A stretch of DNA of 64,000 nucleotides from DASTBU01 sp035711845 (lineage in GTDB: Bacteria > Acidobacteriota > Vicinamibacteria > Vicinamibacterales > 2-12-FULL-66-21): the NCBI GenBank assembly GCA_035711845.1, contig DASTBU010000084.1:62001-126000 (forward strand), read 5' to 3'. Under the pieces are notes generated by a model. The model saw nothing but the letters and a program-made list of their open reading frames with translations. It made no database searches and was not told where the DNA came from. The position numbers were made by a program, and so were the translations under genes. This document shows positions 49,495 to 57,604 of the stretch, one piece after another. Numbering within the stretch: the first letter of the stretch is position 1; every line of letters begins with the position of its first letter.

Positions 49495-52064
49495 CGCGGG
49501 ATCTCCCGGGCAGGAGCGTCGCTCTTCCCGTCCACGACCTTGAGCAACAAGTCCTGCGCGCGCTCGAAGCTGGGCGCGATCTCGAGGGCGGCCAGCGCCT
49601 CTCGCTTGGCCTCCGCCTGACGGCCTGCCAGCAAGTAGCCCTCCCCGAGGTCGCAATGCGCTGCGGCGCGATCGGCCGGTCCGACCGCGAGCGCAACCTT
49701 GAACTCGCGCACCGCAGTGGCGGCGTCCTTGCGCTTCATGGCGAGACGGCCCAGCCCCGAATGGCCGTCCGAGTCGAAGGGATCCAGTTCCACGATGCGC
49801 TCGGAGGCAAGGAAGAGCGCATCCTCGTTCTGCGTTTTCGCGGCGAGCGCGGCGAGACGGCGTGCGGGCTCGATGGCCGTGTGATCGTGAGCCAGCAGGG
49901 CCTGGTACTCCCGAACGGCGCGCGGTCCGTCGCCGAGTTGTTCGGCGAGCCTGGCCATGACGGCATGAGGGCTGTTCTCGCCGATGGCCATCGGAACGAG
50001 CGCAGCCGCTTTCTCGAGCGGCTCGAAGGCCGCGCGATCGCCCTGCGCGGCCAGGGCCGCACCGAATGCGAGCTGGTCCTGGAAGCTGCCCGGGTTCGCC
50101 GAGGCAGCCAGGCGCAGCGACGTGACGTCACCGCCAGCATCGGGCGGGCCCTTCGCCCGGTCGCGGAGCGCGGCCCGGACCGATCCGAAACGGCGCGCCA
50201 GCATCGCGTCGAAGGACGTCTGCAGTTGAGCGAACGACACGCCGAGCGTCTTCCTGATCGCCTCTTCGCCCTCGAGTCCATCCCCGTACGAACGCACCAG
50301 CCGGCCAAGCGCCTCCTCGCCATGAGCGTCAACGATGTGATCGACGAGCAGCGACGCCTGGAAGTACGCGAGCGCGATCGTGTCCGGCTTGGTGAACCCC
50401 GAGTTCAGATCGTCGAGCTTCAGCACCTGTCCGCGCTCGAGCGCCATCGCGAACGGCACTTCCATGTCGCGGCCCCAGGCTGGCTTCGCGCGCGTCTCTT
50501 CGTAGACCGAGATGCCTTCCGTCAGCCACCGCGGAACCCGCTGCTTCGACATCTGGAGCGTGATGACGTGCGCCATCTCGTGCCAGAGCGTCGCCTGCCA
50601 GGAGAACGTGCCGGGGCTGCGCGCGCGCGGTGAATCCATGCTCACGACACGGCCGAAGCACGCGCCGAGCGCGCCAACGAGGCCCATCAGGCCCTGATTG
50701 CGCACCGCAAAGTCGTCATGCTTCGGGAATATCTCGACGAGGATCGGACCCTTCGGCGTGAACTGGTACTTCTGCGAAAGCACCTTCAGCGCCTGCTGCG
50801 CCAGCGGGAGCGCGTACTCGCGCAGCACGGGAACTTCCTCGGGGTGCAGCTTCAGGACGAGATCGCCTTGCTCGATGACCTCGAACTCCTTGAGCGTGTC
50901 GAGCAGTGACAGCAGGTTGAACGTGACCGCGTCGAAGGGGTCGGACGTGTAGACGCGTTCGAGCACGGCGCGCGCTTCCGCCTCGTCGCCCGTGCGCATC
51001 AGGTGCATGCCCAGATCCGCGGCGGCGCGCGTGTTGGTGGGATCCAGTGCCGTCGCCTGTTTGGTGAGCGCCACGGCCTCCTCGAACCGGTAATTGCGGG
51101 CCGCCAACTCGCCGGCGACCCGGTACACCTCACCGAACGCCGGATTGATCGCGAGCACCTGCTCGACGGCATCCTCGAAAGCGGCCCGATCGTCGCGAAC
51201 GTACGCAATCGCCCCCAGCAGCGCGCGCGCGTCGAGGTCCGACGGGTTCGTAGCGAGCACCCGGTCGATGTGCTCGCGGGCTTCCGGATATCTCGTGTTA
51301 TCGAGCTCGACCGCTGCCAGCAACAGGTGCGCCCCCGCCAGGTTCTGGTCGATCGCTATCGCCCGCAGGGCCGCTTCGGCCGCCGCTGGCGGGTTCTCGT
51401 TCGAAAGCGTCCAGCCAAGCCCCGCAAGCGCCGGAGCCCACTTGTCATCCGCGGCCAGGGCCGCCTTGAAGGACTTGAGGGCCTCGCCGAACTGGTGCTT
51501 TTCGAGAAGCAGCTCGCCCCAGCTCGTCTCGATCGCAGGGTTCGGGGCCGCGGCGGCCGCGGTACGGAAAAGGGCGTTGGCGTCGTGAGGTCGGTCGAGC
51601 GCTCGCGCAGCCCGGGCCGCCCGAAACAATCCCTCGGGATCGGAGTTGCTGGCGCCCTGGCGAAAAACGCGAACCAGGAAGGGTTCTGCAGCCTCCCGCC
51701 GGCCGAACCACTGGTGCAGGATCCCGAGCTCCAGCGCCGCTTCGCCAGCCGGGTCGGCGGTGGCGGCAGGCTCGAGCAGCCGGCGGGCTTCGTCGTACTG
51801 GCCGCGACCCAGCGCAAGGCGCGCCAGGACCGCGGCCGCCTCGGCGTCGCCCGCCGGCTGCGTTCTGGCCAGGCTTTCCGCTTCTGCAACTCGTCCGTGC
51901 GCGATTGCCGCCCGCGCATTCTGAAGAAACGAGCCTGAGGTCGGTTGGGTGCCTCGAGAAGGGCCGAACGACGAGCTTGCCGTCGTGGCACAAACGCAGA
52001 GCAGGATCACGACCAGCGGCCGCATCGAGACCGTAAAGCGGCGGCGCCCGAAGGAGACCTGCAT
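49491..52064 (-). CDS. TPR protein with gluzincin (HExxH) peptidase domain
   Basis: An exported 857-aa protein. A signal segment at about residues 14-32 (MRPLVVILLCVCATTASSS; the ATG at 52025 is an alternative start) precedes about ten TPR repeats. The middle domain carries HEMAHVITLQ near residue 492 with RWLTEGISVYEE downstream, giving the zinc ligands and glutamate of a gluzincin (peptidase MA-like) site. TPRs resume to the C-terminus. It is the first gene of the MoxR operon and overlaps the DUF4159 gene by four bases. It may act on envelope substrates; the target is unknown. Confidence 0.88.
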   Translation of the reverse strand: MQVSFGRRRFTVSMRPLVVILLCVCATTASSSFGPSRGTQPTSGSFLQNARAAIAHGRVAEAESLARTQPAGDAEAAAVLARLALGRGQYDEARRLLEPAATADPAGEAALELGILHQWFGRREAAEPFLVRVFRQGASNSDPEGLFRAARAARALDRPHDANALFRTAAAAAPNPAIETSWGELLLEKHQFGEALKSFKAALAADDKWAPALAGLGWTLSNENPPAAAEAALRAIAIDQNLAGAHLLLAAVELDNTRYPEAREHIDRVLATNPSDLDARALLGAIAYVRDDRAAFEDAVEQVLAINPAFGEVYRVAGELAARNYRFEEAVALTKQATALDPTNTRAAADLGMHLMRTGDEAEARAVLERVYTSDPFDAVTFNLLSLLDTLKEFEVIEQGDLVLKLHPEEVPVLREYALPLAQQALKVLSQKYQFTPKGPILVEIFPKHDDFAVRNQGLMGLVGALGACFGRVVSMDSPRARSPGTFSWQATLWHEMAHVITLQMSKQRVPRWLTEGISVYEETRAKPAWGRDMEVPFAMALERGQVLKLDDLNSGFTKPDTIALAYFQASLLVDHIVDAHGEEALGRLVRSYGDGLEGEEAIRKTLGVSFAQLQTSFDAMLARRFGSVRAALRDRAKGPPDAGGDVTSLRLAASANPGSFQDQLAFGAALAAQGDRAAFEPLEKAAALVPMAIGENSPHAVMARLAEQLGDGPRAVREYQALLAHDHTAIEPARRLAALAAKTQNEDALFLASERIVELDPFDSDGHSGLGRLAMKRKDAATAVREFKVALAVGPADRAAAHCDLGEGYLLAGRQAEAKREALAALEIAPSFERAQDLLLKVVDGKSDAPAREIPR

Positions 52065-52189
52065 GAAATTAGTTCGATTATAGAACACTGGCATCACTCA
52101 CTCAGACGCCACGGAGGCGAAAATAGCCTCCAAATCCGTCCCAAAAGCGCTCGATGTTGCGGTCCGCCGGACGCCTCGGCCCGTTCCGG

Positions 52190-52237
52190 CTGGTCAACTG
52201 GTAACTGGTAACTGGTAACTGGTAACTGGTAAGTGAG
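52190..52237. repeat. Short-word array, AACTGGT family
   Basis: Five near-perfect tandem copies of the 7-base word AACTGGT (TAACTGG) lie just past the end of the decayed membrane gene. They are the cleanest of the direct-word arrays and fit slippage-type growth. Confidence 0.8.
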
Positions 52238-52919
52238 CTAATACATCTCCCTCCATGTATAGAACAGCGCGGCGATCAAGCCTTGCATGAGCCCGAAGGC
52301 AGCCGCGACAGCCCCAATGGCTCGCGGCGGCAGCATTGACGCGAGGGCGAGGAAAAGCGGAAAGAGCGTGGATGTCAGCCTCCCCAACGACAACAGGCCG
52401 CCGGCGAAAAGCGGTGGCACGAGGCTCACGAGCACGTAGACGGTCCACGCCGGACCGAGCCGTCGCCACACGGGCGCGAGGAGGGCCATAGCAAACACGA
52501 GGCCGAGGGCGTTGAGCGATTTGTACGGGTGATCGCTGACGAGTTGCAGCAGCCCCCCGAGAGCACGGCATCCAAAGCGCCTTCCGGCACGGCGGCTGTG
52601 ACCGTTCGTCCCCACGCGGCATGCACTTGGGCCCAGGCGAACCAGACACCGGTCTGCTGGTAGAGCCAGAGACTGTGAATCATGAGGCCTGCGCCGGGCA
52701 TCGCGGCGACGGCCATCGCGGGCAACGAGAGGCCACGGCGCGGCGCGTGGATCGAGGCGGACTCGCGGGAATCCGCGGTCTGCAGCCGACCGACCTTCCC
52801 CGCTGTGGACCACGGCGAGATGAGCACTGAGGAAGCGGCGCTGTCGGCGCGTGTGGCATCCCGCAATCCGAGGGCGATGAGTCCCAGCGGCACACCGAGC
52901 AGGAATCCATTCGGCCTCG
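52238..52919 (-). pseudogene. Remnant of a PIG-V/GT-C-type mannosyltransferase, frameshifted
   Basis: Two frames together make one protein-like stretch. The first has VVGLTRPNGFLLGVPLGL and SLWLYQQTGVWFAWAQVHAAWGR (52550-52930), typical of PIG-V-like mannosyltransferases. The second continues with LQLVSDHPYKSLNALGLVFA and hydrophobic helices to the end at TWREMY (52238-52560). A frameshift near 52,560 joins them. The N-terminal half of the enzyme, with its catalytic loop, is missing; a fragment of a different gene abuts instead. Confidence 0.72.
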
Positions 52920-53350
52920 TCAGCCCGACAACCCGTACACCAGGAAGAACACGCCGTAGTACATCGACGAGTAGAGCTGGGCCACCCCGCACAGCGCGGC
53001 CACCATCGCGGGGCGCAGCCGTTGCGTATCCGCGAACCGGTGCAACGCGACGAGCCCCAGCGGCATCAGTGCGTCATCTGGAAGATGTTGGCGTCGAACA
53101 ACGGACGGGGATCGCCGAGGATCTGCCTGTAGATCCATCCCATCCGCCAGATCGAGAACAGCGGATCTCCGAGATCCGGCAGCGAGTACATGCTGCCGAG
53201 CTGCGGATGCAGCAGGAACACGCTCGCGGCGCAGAACCCCGCCCCTGCAGGCGCGAGCTGTCGCCACGGGCCAAAGCCGGACGCCGCAGGCACCGGGTCC
53301 GCAGCCGCGCGATACAGTCGGTCCTTGAGACGCCGCAGGGTCTCGTGCAA
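52920..53350 (-). pseudogene. Truncated paralogue of the large membrane protein at 62,006, with internal deletion
   Basis: The frame starting at the TTG at 53350 matches the intact gene at 62,006: PDLGDPLFSIWRMGWIYRQI corresponds to SDMGDPIFSIWRLMWIAHEV. After DANIFQMTH the sequence jumps, in another frame, to LMPLGLVALHRFADTQ and QLYSSMYYGVFFLVYG, which match GLHRTM and QFYSALYYGAFLMTY more than 100 residues further on in the intact copy. The middle has therefore been deleted. The remnant then runs into the mannosyltransferase fragment. Confidence 0.72.
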
Positions 53351-53377
53351 CGCTCAGATTCTAAACCGAACGTCAGT

Positions 53378-53520
53378 TGCGTCGACGTGACGGCGACACG
53401 CTACGTCGCCTCACGACGATCGCGAAGTTCACGAAGATCACGACGAAAACGACCAGTAGGGCATCGAGATCGTCGTGATCGTCGTGGTCGTCGTGATGGG
53501 CGTACCGTCTTCAAACGCAG
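53378..53520. repeat. Inverted word array, GATCACGACGA / TCGTCGTGATC
   Basis: The left half repeats GAAGTTCACGAAGATCACGACGA words. The right half repeats the complementary TCGTCGTGATCGTCGTGGTCG. The halves could fold together. The remaining gap to 53,589 shows no gene. Confidence 0.65.
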
Positions 53521-53589
53521 CACAATTGCTCTTTGGAATAGTTCGTCGGCGTGGAGCGCGGCACGTGTGGCCTGATGTCGCGCACGCGT

Positions 53590-54105
53590 TCAAACCCATC
53601 GCCTGACGCCCAGCGCGCGCTCCTCTACCCGGATCCGCGCGAGCAACAGCCAGCCGAACCCCACCAGCGCTGCGATGCCTGCGACGGGCGCTCCGGCGAG
53701 CAGCGAATACCCGAGCAGCTCGCCGAGTACGCCCACGTAGTTCGGATGCCGAAGAAACCGGTATGGCCCCCCTCTGGTGATGCCGGATTTCGGGGGGACC
53801 AGGACGCGGAACGTCCAGCGCGGTCCGAGCGTGGCGATGGCCCAGTATTTCAACGCCTTGGCGGCTACGAAGATCGCAGCGCCAGCAGCCGCCGTCCGCA
53901 CCGGCCAGCTTCGGCCGCGCAGCCAGGCCTCGAGCATCATCGCGAGGAACGAGGCCGGATACGCAATCTGCATGAGGCCGTAGACATCATCGGGAGGCTC
54001 GACGGCGCCGGCTGCGCGCAGCGCGCGCTCGTTGGTGCTTGATTTCCACGTCTCGGCCAGCATCGGCACGAACGCGAGAGCGACCAGCGCGAGCGCAAGG
54101 ATCAT
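53590..54105 (-). CDS. Isoprenylcysteine-carboxylmethyltransferase-like membrane methyltransferase
   Basis: A 171-aa membrane protein with four to five helices and the ICMT/PEMT C-terminal signature GGPYRFLRHPNYVGVLGELLGY (RHPxY) followed by the acidic end VEERALG. The family methylates lipids or prenylated substrates with SAM. The start at MILALALVAL overlaps the flavoprotein stop as ATGA, so it is part of the FabF-flavoprotein operon. Substrate unknown; a polyketide or isoprenoid intermediate is plausible. Confidence 0.85.
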   Translation of the reverse strand: MILALALVALAFVPMLAETWKSSTNERALRAAGAVEPPDDVYGLMQIAYPASFLAMMLEAWLRGRSWPVRTAAAGAAIFVAAKALKYWAIATLGPRWTFRVLVPPKSGITRGGPYRFLRHPNYVGVLGELLGYSLLAGAPVAGIAALVGFGWLLLARIRVEERALGVRRWV

Positions 54106-55226
54106 GTCGTCTGCAGATCGCCCGCGTAGCAGATTGCGCGCTGCAACCATCCCGGCGCGCAGGCCGCGCCGCCCGCCGCCGCACGGATCGCCAACGGCGA
54201 GGCGACCAGCGCGCGCAGCGTCCGGTTGAACCGCCACTTGCGGGAGAACTCACCCGACCTGGCCGCCGCGAGTTTCCTGAATGCCTCGCGGCCTCCGTCC
54301 CGAAGCTCCTCGAGAACCGCCTGGGACGCCAGCTCGGCGCCTCTCATGGCGAACCGCAACCCGTCACCGGTCATCGGGTCGACGAAGCCTGCGGCATCGC
54401 CCGCGAGCACGCACCCTGGCATCCCGCATCCCGAGCTCTCGACCGCCAGCGGACCGAGACAGACAGGGGCGGACACCATCCGGGCGCGCAGAAACCGATC
54501 GCGCAGCAACTCGTCCTCTCGCACGACCTCGAGGAGCGACGCAATCGAGCGGCGTATCAGGGCGGTGCTCGCGGAGACGACGCAGACGTTGGCCAGGCCG
54601 TCGGGCAAGGGTGCCACGCCTATGTAGCGGCCGGCTCGAACGTGCATCTCGCCGAGGGACCATGTGGCATCGACATCCCGGAAATAGGCTCCCACCGCCC
54701 AGCGTCGCGGGTGGACGGGATGCCGCGCCAGGCCCAACGCGCGGGCGACCCGTGAGGCGCCGCCGTCAGCCGCGATCACCACGCGCGCCGGCACGGCACG
54801 CTCCGAGCCTCCATGCCTCGACACACGCAGGCCCGACACGCGACCCTCCTTGAACATCGGCGACACCACGCTCGTGCGCTCGTCGAGAATGGCGCCTGCG
54901 GCCACGGCTCGTTCGACGAGCGCCGCATCGAACGCGGTTCGCGTGATCGCGCGGCCCTGCACGCCCCCGCTGTAACGACCTTCGATGCGCACGGCCGGTT
55001 TCGCCGACACGATCATCCCATCGATGGGCAGCGCACCGGCAGTGACGCCTTCGAGGCCGAGCCGGCGCAACAGTCCCATCGCCCCGGGATTGACGGTATC
55101 CCCGCACAGCTTGTGCCGCGGGAACTTCGCCCGCTCGATCAGCCGCACGCGAACACCGGCGCGCGCCAGGATCAGCGCCGCGATGGCGCCTGCCGGGCCC
55201 GCCCCCGCAATCAGGACATCGTCCAT
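54102..55226 (-). CDS. Geranylgeranyl-reductase-family flavoprotein
   Basis: A 374-aa FAD enzyme. N-terminal Rossmann motif VLIAGAGPAGAIAALILARAG trimmed here: GAGPAG at residues 8-13, then ERAKFPRHKLCGDTVNPGA (the RxKxCG pattern of the family), and the second FAD motif VLAGDAAGFVDPMTGDGL. Members reduce isoprenoid double bonds or act as halogenase- or hydroxylase-like tailoring enzymes. It follows the FabF gene by 99 bases and overlaps the methyltransferase. Confidence 0.9.
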   Translation of the reverse strand: MDDVLIAGAGPAGAIAALILARAGVRVRLIERAKFPRHKLCGDTVNPGAMGLLRRLGLEGVTAGALPIDGMIVSAKPAVRIEGRYSGGVQGRAITRTAFDAALVERAVAAGAILDERTSVVSPMFKEGRVSGLRVSRHGGSERAVPARVVIAADGGASRVARALGLARHPVHPRRWAVGAYFRDVDATWSLGEMHVRAGRYIGVAPLPDGLANVCVVSASTALIRRSIASLLEVVREDELLRDRFLRARMVSAPVCLGPLAVESSGCGMPGCVLAGDAAGFVDPMTGDGLRFAMRGAELASQAVLEELRDGGREAFRKLAAARSGEFSRKWRFNRTLRALVASPLAIRAAAGGAACAPGWLQRAICYAGDLQTT

Positions 55227-55254
55227 CGGCCGGCTACGGGCGCCTCAGCTGAAT

Positions 55255-55325
55255 TGTCGAGCGCGGGTTGTCGAATGTTCCTGGCACTTCTGGCAATCCT
55301 GGCAGTTCTGGCAAGTTCTGACATT
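55255..55325. repeat. Short-word array, TTCTGGCAA family
   Basis: The 99-base gap between FabF and the flavoprotein carries drifting copies of CTTCTGGCAATCCTGGCAG. No hairpin with a T-run is seen, in line with co-transcription. Confidence 0.5.
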
Positions 55326-56609
55326 TCATTGAGCGTGTCCCAGCACGAGCGCGCTGTTCTTGGAGCCGAACCCCAGGCAGTTGCACAACGCCGCCACGAT
55401 CGGAGCGTGCCGCCCAACGTTGGGGACCACGTCCAGATCGCAGGCCGGGTCGTGATCGCGGTGGTTGATGGTGGGGGGCAGGAAGCCGTCGCGAAGCGCG
55501 AGTGCGGTCGCGACGATCCCGGCGGCGCCGCTGGCACCCTGCGGGTGACCGATCATCGACTTGGTGGACGAGCCCGCGATACGGTCCGCGAGCGGTCCGA
55601 AGAACTGGCGCACGCAGCGCGCCTCGACGGCGTCGTTCAGCACCGTGGACGTACCGTGAAAGTTGACGTAGCCGATCTCCTCCATCGCACGGCCCGAGCG
55701 TTCGACCGCGAGCCGCATCGCCCGCACGATCTGCTCCCCGTCCGGATCCATCTGCACGCGGTGGTAGGCATCGCAGGTGGAGCCATGGCCGTCCACCGTG
55801 GCGTAGATGGGCGCGCCTCTCGCGCGGGCGCGATCCGCACGCTCGAGCACCAGCATCCACGCGCCCTCACCGAGCACGAACCCGTCGCGACCACGATCGA
55901 AAGGCCGCGACGCCTCTGCCGGCGCGTCGTTGTACCTGGTCGCCACGACGCGCATCTTCGAGAACCCGAAGATCATGCCGGGCGTCACGCATGCATCCGC
56001 GCCGCCCGAGAGAATGATCTCGGCCTCGCCCGCGCGGATGAGCGACGCGCCGTACGAGATCGCATCGGTCGAGCTCGTGCACCCGGTCGATACCACATGG
56101 CTGATCCCGTGCAGGCCCAGCGCAATCGAGATCTCGCTGGAGATCATGCCGACGATGGAGACGGGGATGGCGTAGGGGGTGACGCGCTTCCAGCCGTCGT
56201 TGAAGAACTCGAAGTACTGCCGCTCGGCGACGTCGATCCCACCGGCGCCGCTGCCGACGAGAACGCCGGCATCCGGCTCGCCCAGGGCCAGCCCGGAATC
56301 CTGCCACGCTTCGGTGGCGGCGATCACCGCGATGAGCGATGCCTTGGAGTAGCGGCGCGGGTCCGCACGGCCGGACCGTCCGTTCCCGTTCCCCGCGGCA
56401 GCCGTAATCGCGCACGCATCGTCGATCGAAACACCGGGCACAGGCGCCGCAACGGTGCACGGAAACGGAGACGCGTCGAAATCCGTGATGGCGCGCGTCC
56501 CGCTGCATCCGCGCCGCACGTTCTGCCAGAAGCGATCGCGCCCGACGCCGAACGGCGAAACCACGCCGATGCCAGTAATCGCGACCTCGATCCCGCGACG
56601 GGCGGACAT
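55326..56609 (-). CDS. Beta-ketoacyl-ACP synthase (FabF/KAS II family)
   Basis: Carbon-carbon bond-forming condensing enzyme, 427 aa. Catalytic cysteine in VSTGCTSSTDAISYG (about residue 175), first histidine in VNFHGTSTVLND, and second histidine in SMIGHPQGASGAAG complete the Cys-His-His triad. ITGIGVVSPFGVGRDRFW is the usual start. No ACP, reductase or malonyl transferase is adjacent, so it is probably a dedicated synthase for a special lipid or polyketide rather than the housekeeping fabF. The start at 56609 leaves 11 bases to the divergent gene. Confidence 0.92.
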   Translation of the reverse strand: MSARRGIEVAITGIGVVSPFGVGRDRFWQNVRRGCSGTRAITDFDASPFPCTVAAPVPGVSIDDACAITAAAGNGNGRSGRADPRRYSKASLIAVIAATEAWQDSGLALGEPDAGVLVGSGAGGIDVAERQYFEFFNDGWKRVTPYAIPVSIVGMISSEISIALGLHGISHVVSTGCTSSTDAISYGASLIRAGEAEIILSGGADACVTPGMIFGFSKMRVVATRYNDAPAEASRPFDRGRDGFVLGEGAWMLVLERADRARARGAPIYATVDGHGSTCDAYHRVQMDPDGEQIVRAMRLAVERSGRAMEEIGYVNFHGTSTVLNDAVEARCVRQFFGPLADRIAGSSTKSMIGHPQGASGAAGIVATALALRDGFLPPTINHRDHDPACDLDVVPNVGRHAPIVAALCNCLGFGSKNSALVLGHAQ

Positions 56610-56620
56610 CCTTCTATAAT

Positions 56621-57373
56621 ATGCCGCCAGCAGGCGCCATGCCGATTGCACGCTCGCCGCAAGGTTCGCCGACACTCAGCCTGTTTGCGTGGTCTGGCGC
56701 GATCGTGTTCGCTGGCTCTCTGCTCTGGTTCCTGTACTGCTATGCAGTACGGTTCGGTGTCGCGGCGCCGGAGGGCCCGATCTTGAGGCCTCTGCTGATC
56801 GATATCGGGCTGTTTTCCGCCTTCGCCTTGCACCACAGCGTGCTCGCGCGCTCAGCCGTCAAGGCGGCAATCGGCCGGCGGCTGGGGCCCGGCCTCGAGC
56901 GTTCGCTCTATACCTGGATTGCGAGCCTGCTCTTCATCGCCGTCTGCTCGTTCTGGCAGCCGGTGCCCGGCAGGCTGTACGTGCTCGGCGGAGGCTGGGC
57001 CCTGCTCGGCTACGCGCTGCAGTGCGCAGGGCTCATCCTGACCCTTCGTGGTGCATCCGCAGTCGATTTGCTCGATCTCGCAGGCGTGCGTCCGGTTCGG
57101 CTCGCGGCGGGCGGATCCGCCCCCACGCATGTCCCGCTCGCGACGAGCGGCCTGTACGGGTTCGTGCGGCATCCGCTCTACTTCGCGTGGGTGCTGCTCG
57201 TCTTCGGCGCCCCGTCGATGACGGCGACTCGCGCGACCTTTGCAATCGTCAGCACCATCTATCTCGCCGCGGCCATTCCCTGGGAAGAGCGCAGCCTCGT
57301 CGACACCTTCGGCCCGGACTACGAAGCGTACCGACGGAAGGTTCGCTGGCGGATGATACCGGGAGTCTATTGA
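56621..57373 (+). CDS. NnrU/ICMT-like membrane methyltransferase
   Basis: A membrane protein of 250 aa (244 if it starts at 56639) with six helices. The C-terminal part has GLYGFVRHPLYFAWVLLVFG, the RHPxY methyltransferase motif, and PWEERSLVDTFGPDYEAYRR with the family-typical acidic and tyrosine residues. It is divergent from the FabF gene with only 11 bases between the starts. TATAAT (56614-56619) abuts the first ATG, so the second ATG (MPIARSPQG) may be the real start. It could serve the same pathway as the FabF operon. Confidence 0.84.
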   Translation: MPPAGAMPIARSPQGSPTLSLFAWSGAIVFAGSLLWFLYCYAVRFGVAAPEGPILRPLLIDIGLFSAFALHHSVLARSAVKAAIGRRLGPGLERSLYTWIASLLFIAVCSFWQPVPGRLYVLGGGWALLGYALQCAGLILTLRGASAVDLLDLAGVRPVRLAAGGSAPTHVPLATSGLYGFVRHPLYFAWVLLVFGAPSMTATRATFAIVSTIYLAAAIPWEERSLVDTFGPDYEAYRRKVRWRMIPGVY

Positions 57374-57495
57374 CACTTACGCTGCCACGTGCGACGTGCG
57401 ACGTGCCATGTGCAACGTGCGACTTGTCACGTGCCACGTGCGACGTGCGACTTGTCACGTGCGACGTACGGATGGCGGCTGGCGGACGGCGGATT
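57374..57495. repeat. Short-word array, CACGTGCGACGTGCGACTTGT family
   Basis: About ten drifting copies of GCGACGTGC and GTCACGTGC fill most of the gap before lon; many contain the palindrome CACGTG. A GGATGGCGGCTGGCGGACGG word follows. The remaining bases to 57,604 should hold the lon promoter; I see TATGAT near 57,512 but no good -35 element and no heat-shock element. Confidence 0.7.
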
Positions 57496-57604
57496 TGAGC
57501 GGTCCTTTTGTTATGATCGCTGAATGGCATCGCACGAGCGGTGGTTTTTGAGCGAGCGTCCTGCATCGGCGCCGGCGGCGTTCTCCTGCGCGAAGTAGCA
57601 GAAG

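Noticed and set aside
49308..50633. A 441-codon plus-strand frame
   Set aside because: Antisense to the TPR-metalloprotease gene, whose HEMAH site and repeats are convincing; the frame is Arg/Glu-rich shadow sequence.
54813..56786. A 657-codon plus-strand frame
   Set aside because: It is antisense to the flavoprotein and FabF genes, has Arg/His/Ala-rich shadow composition, and shows no domain.
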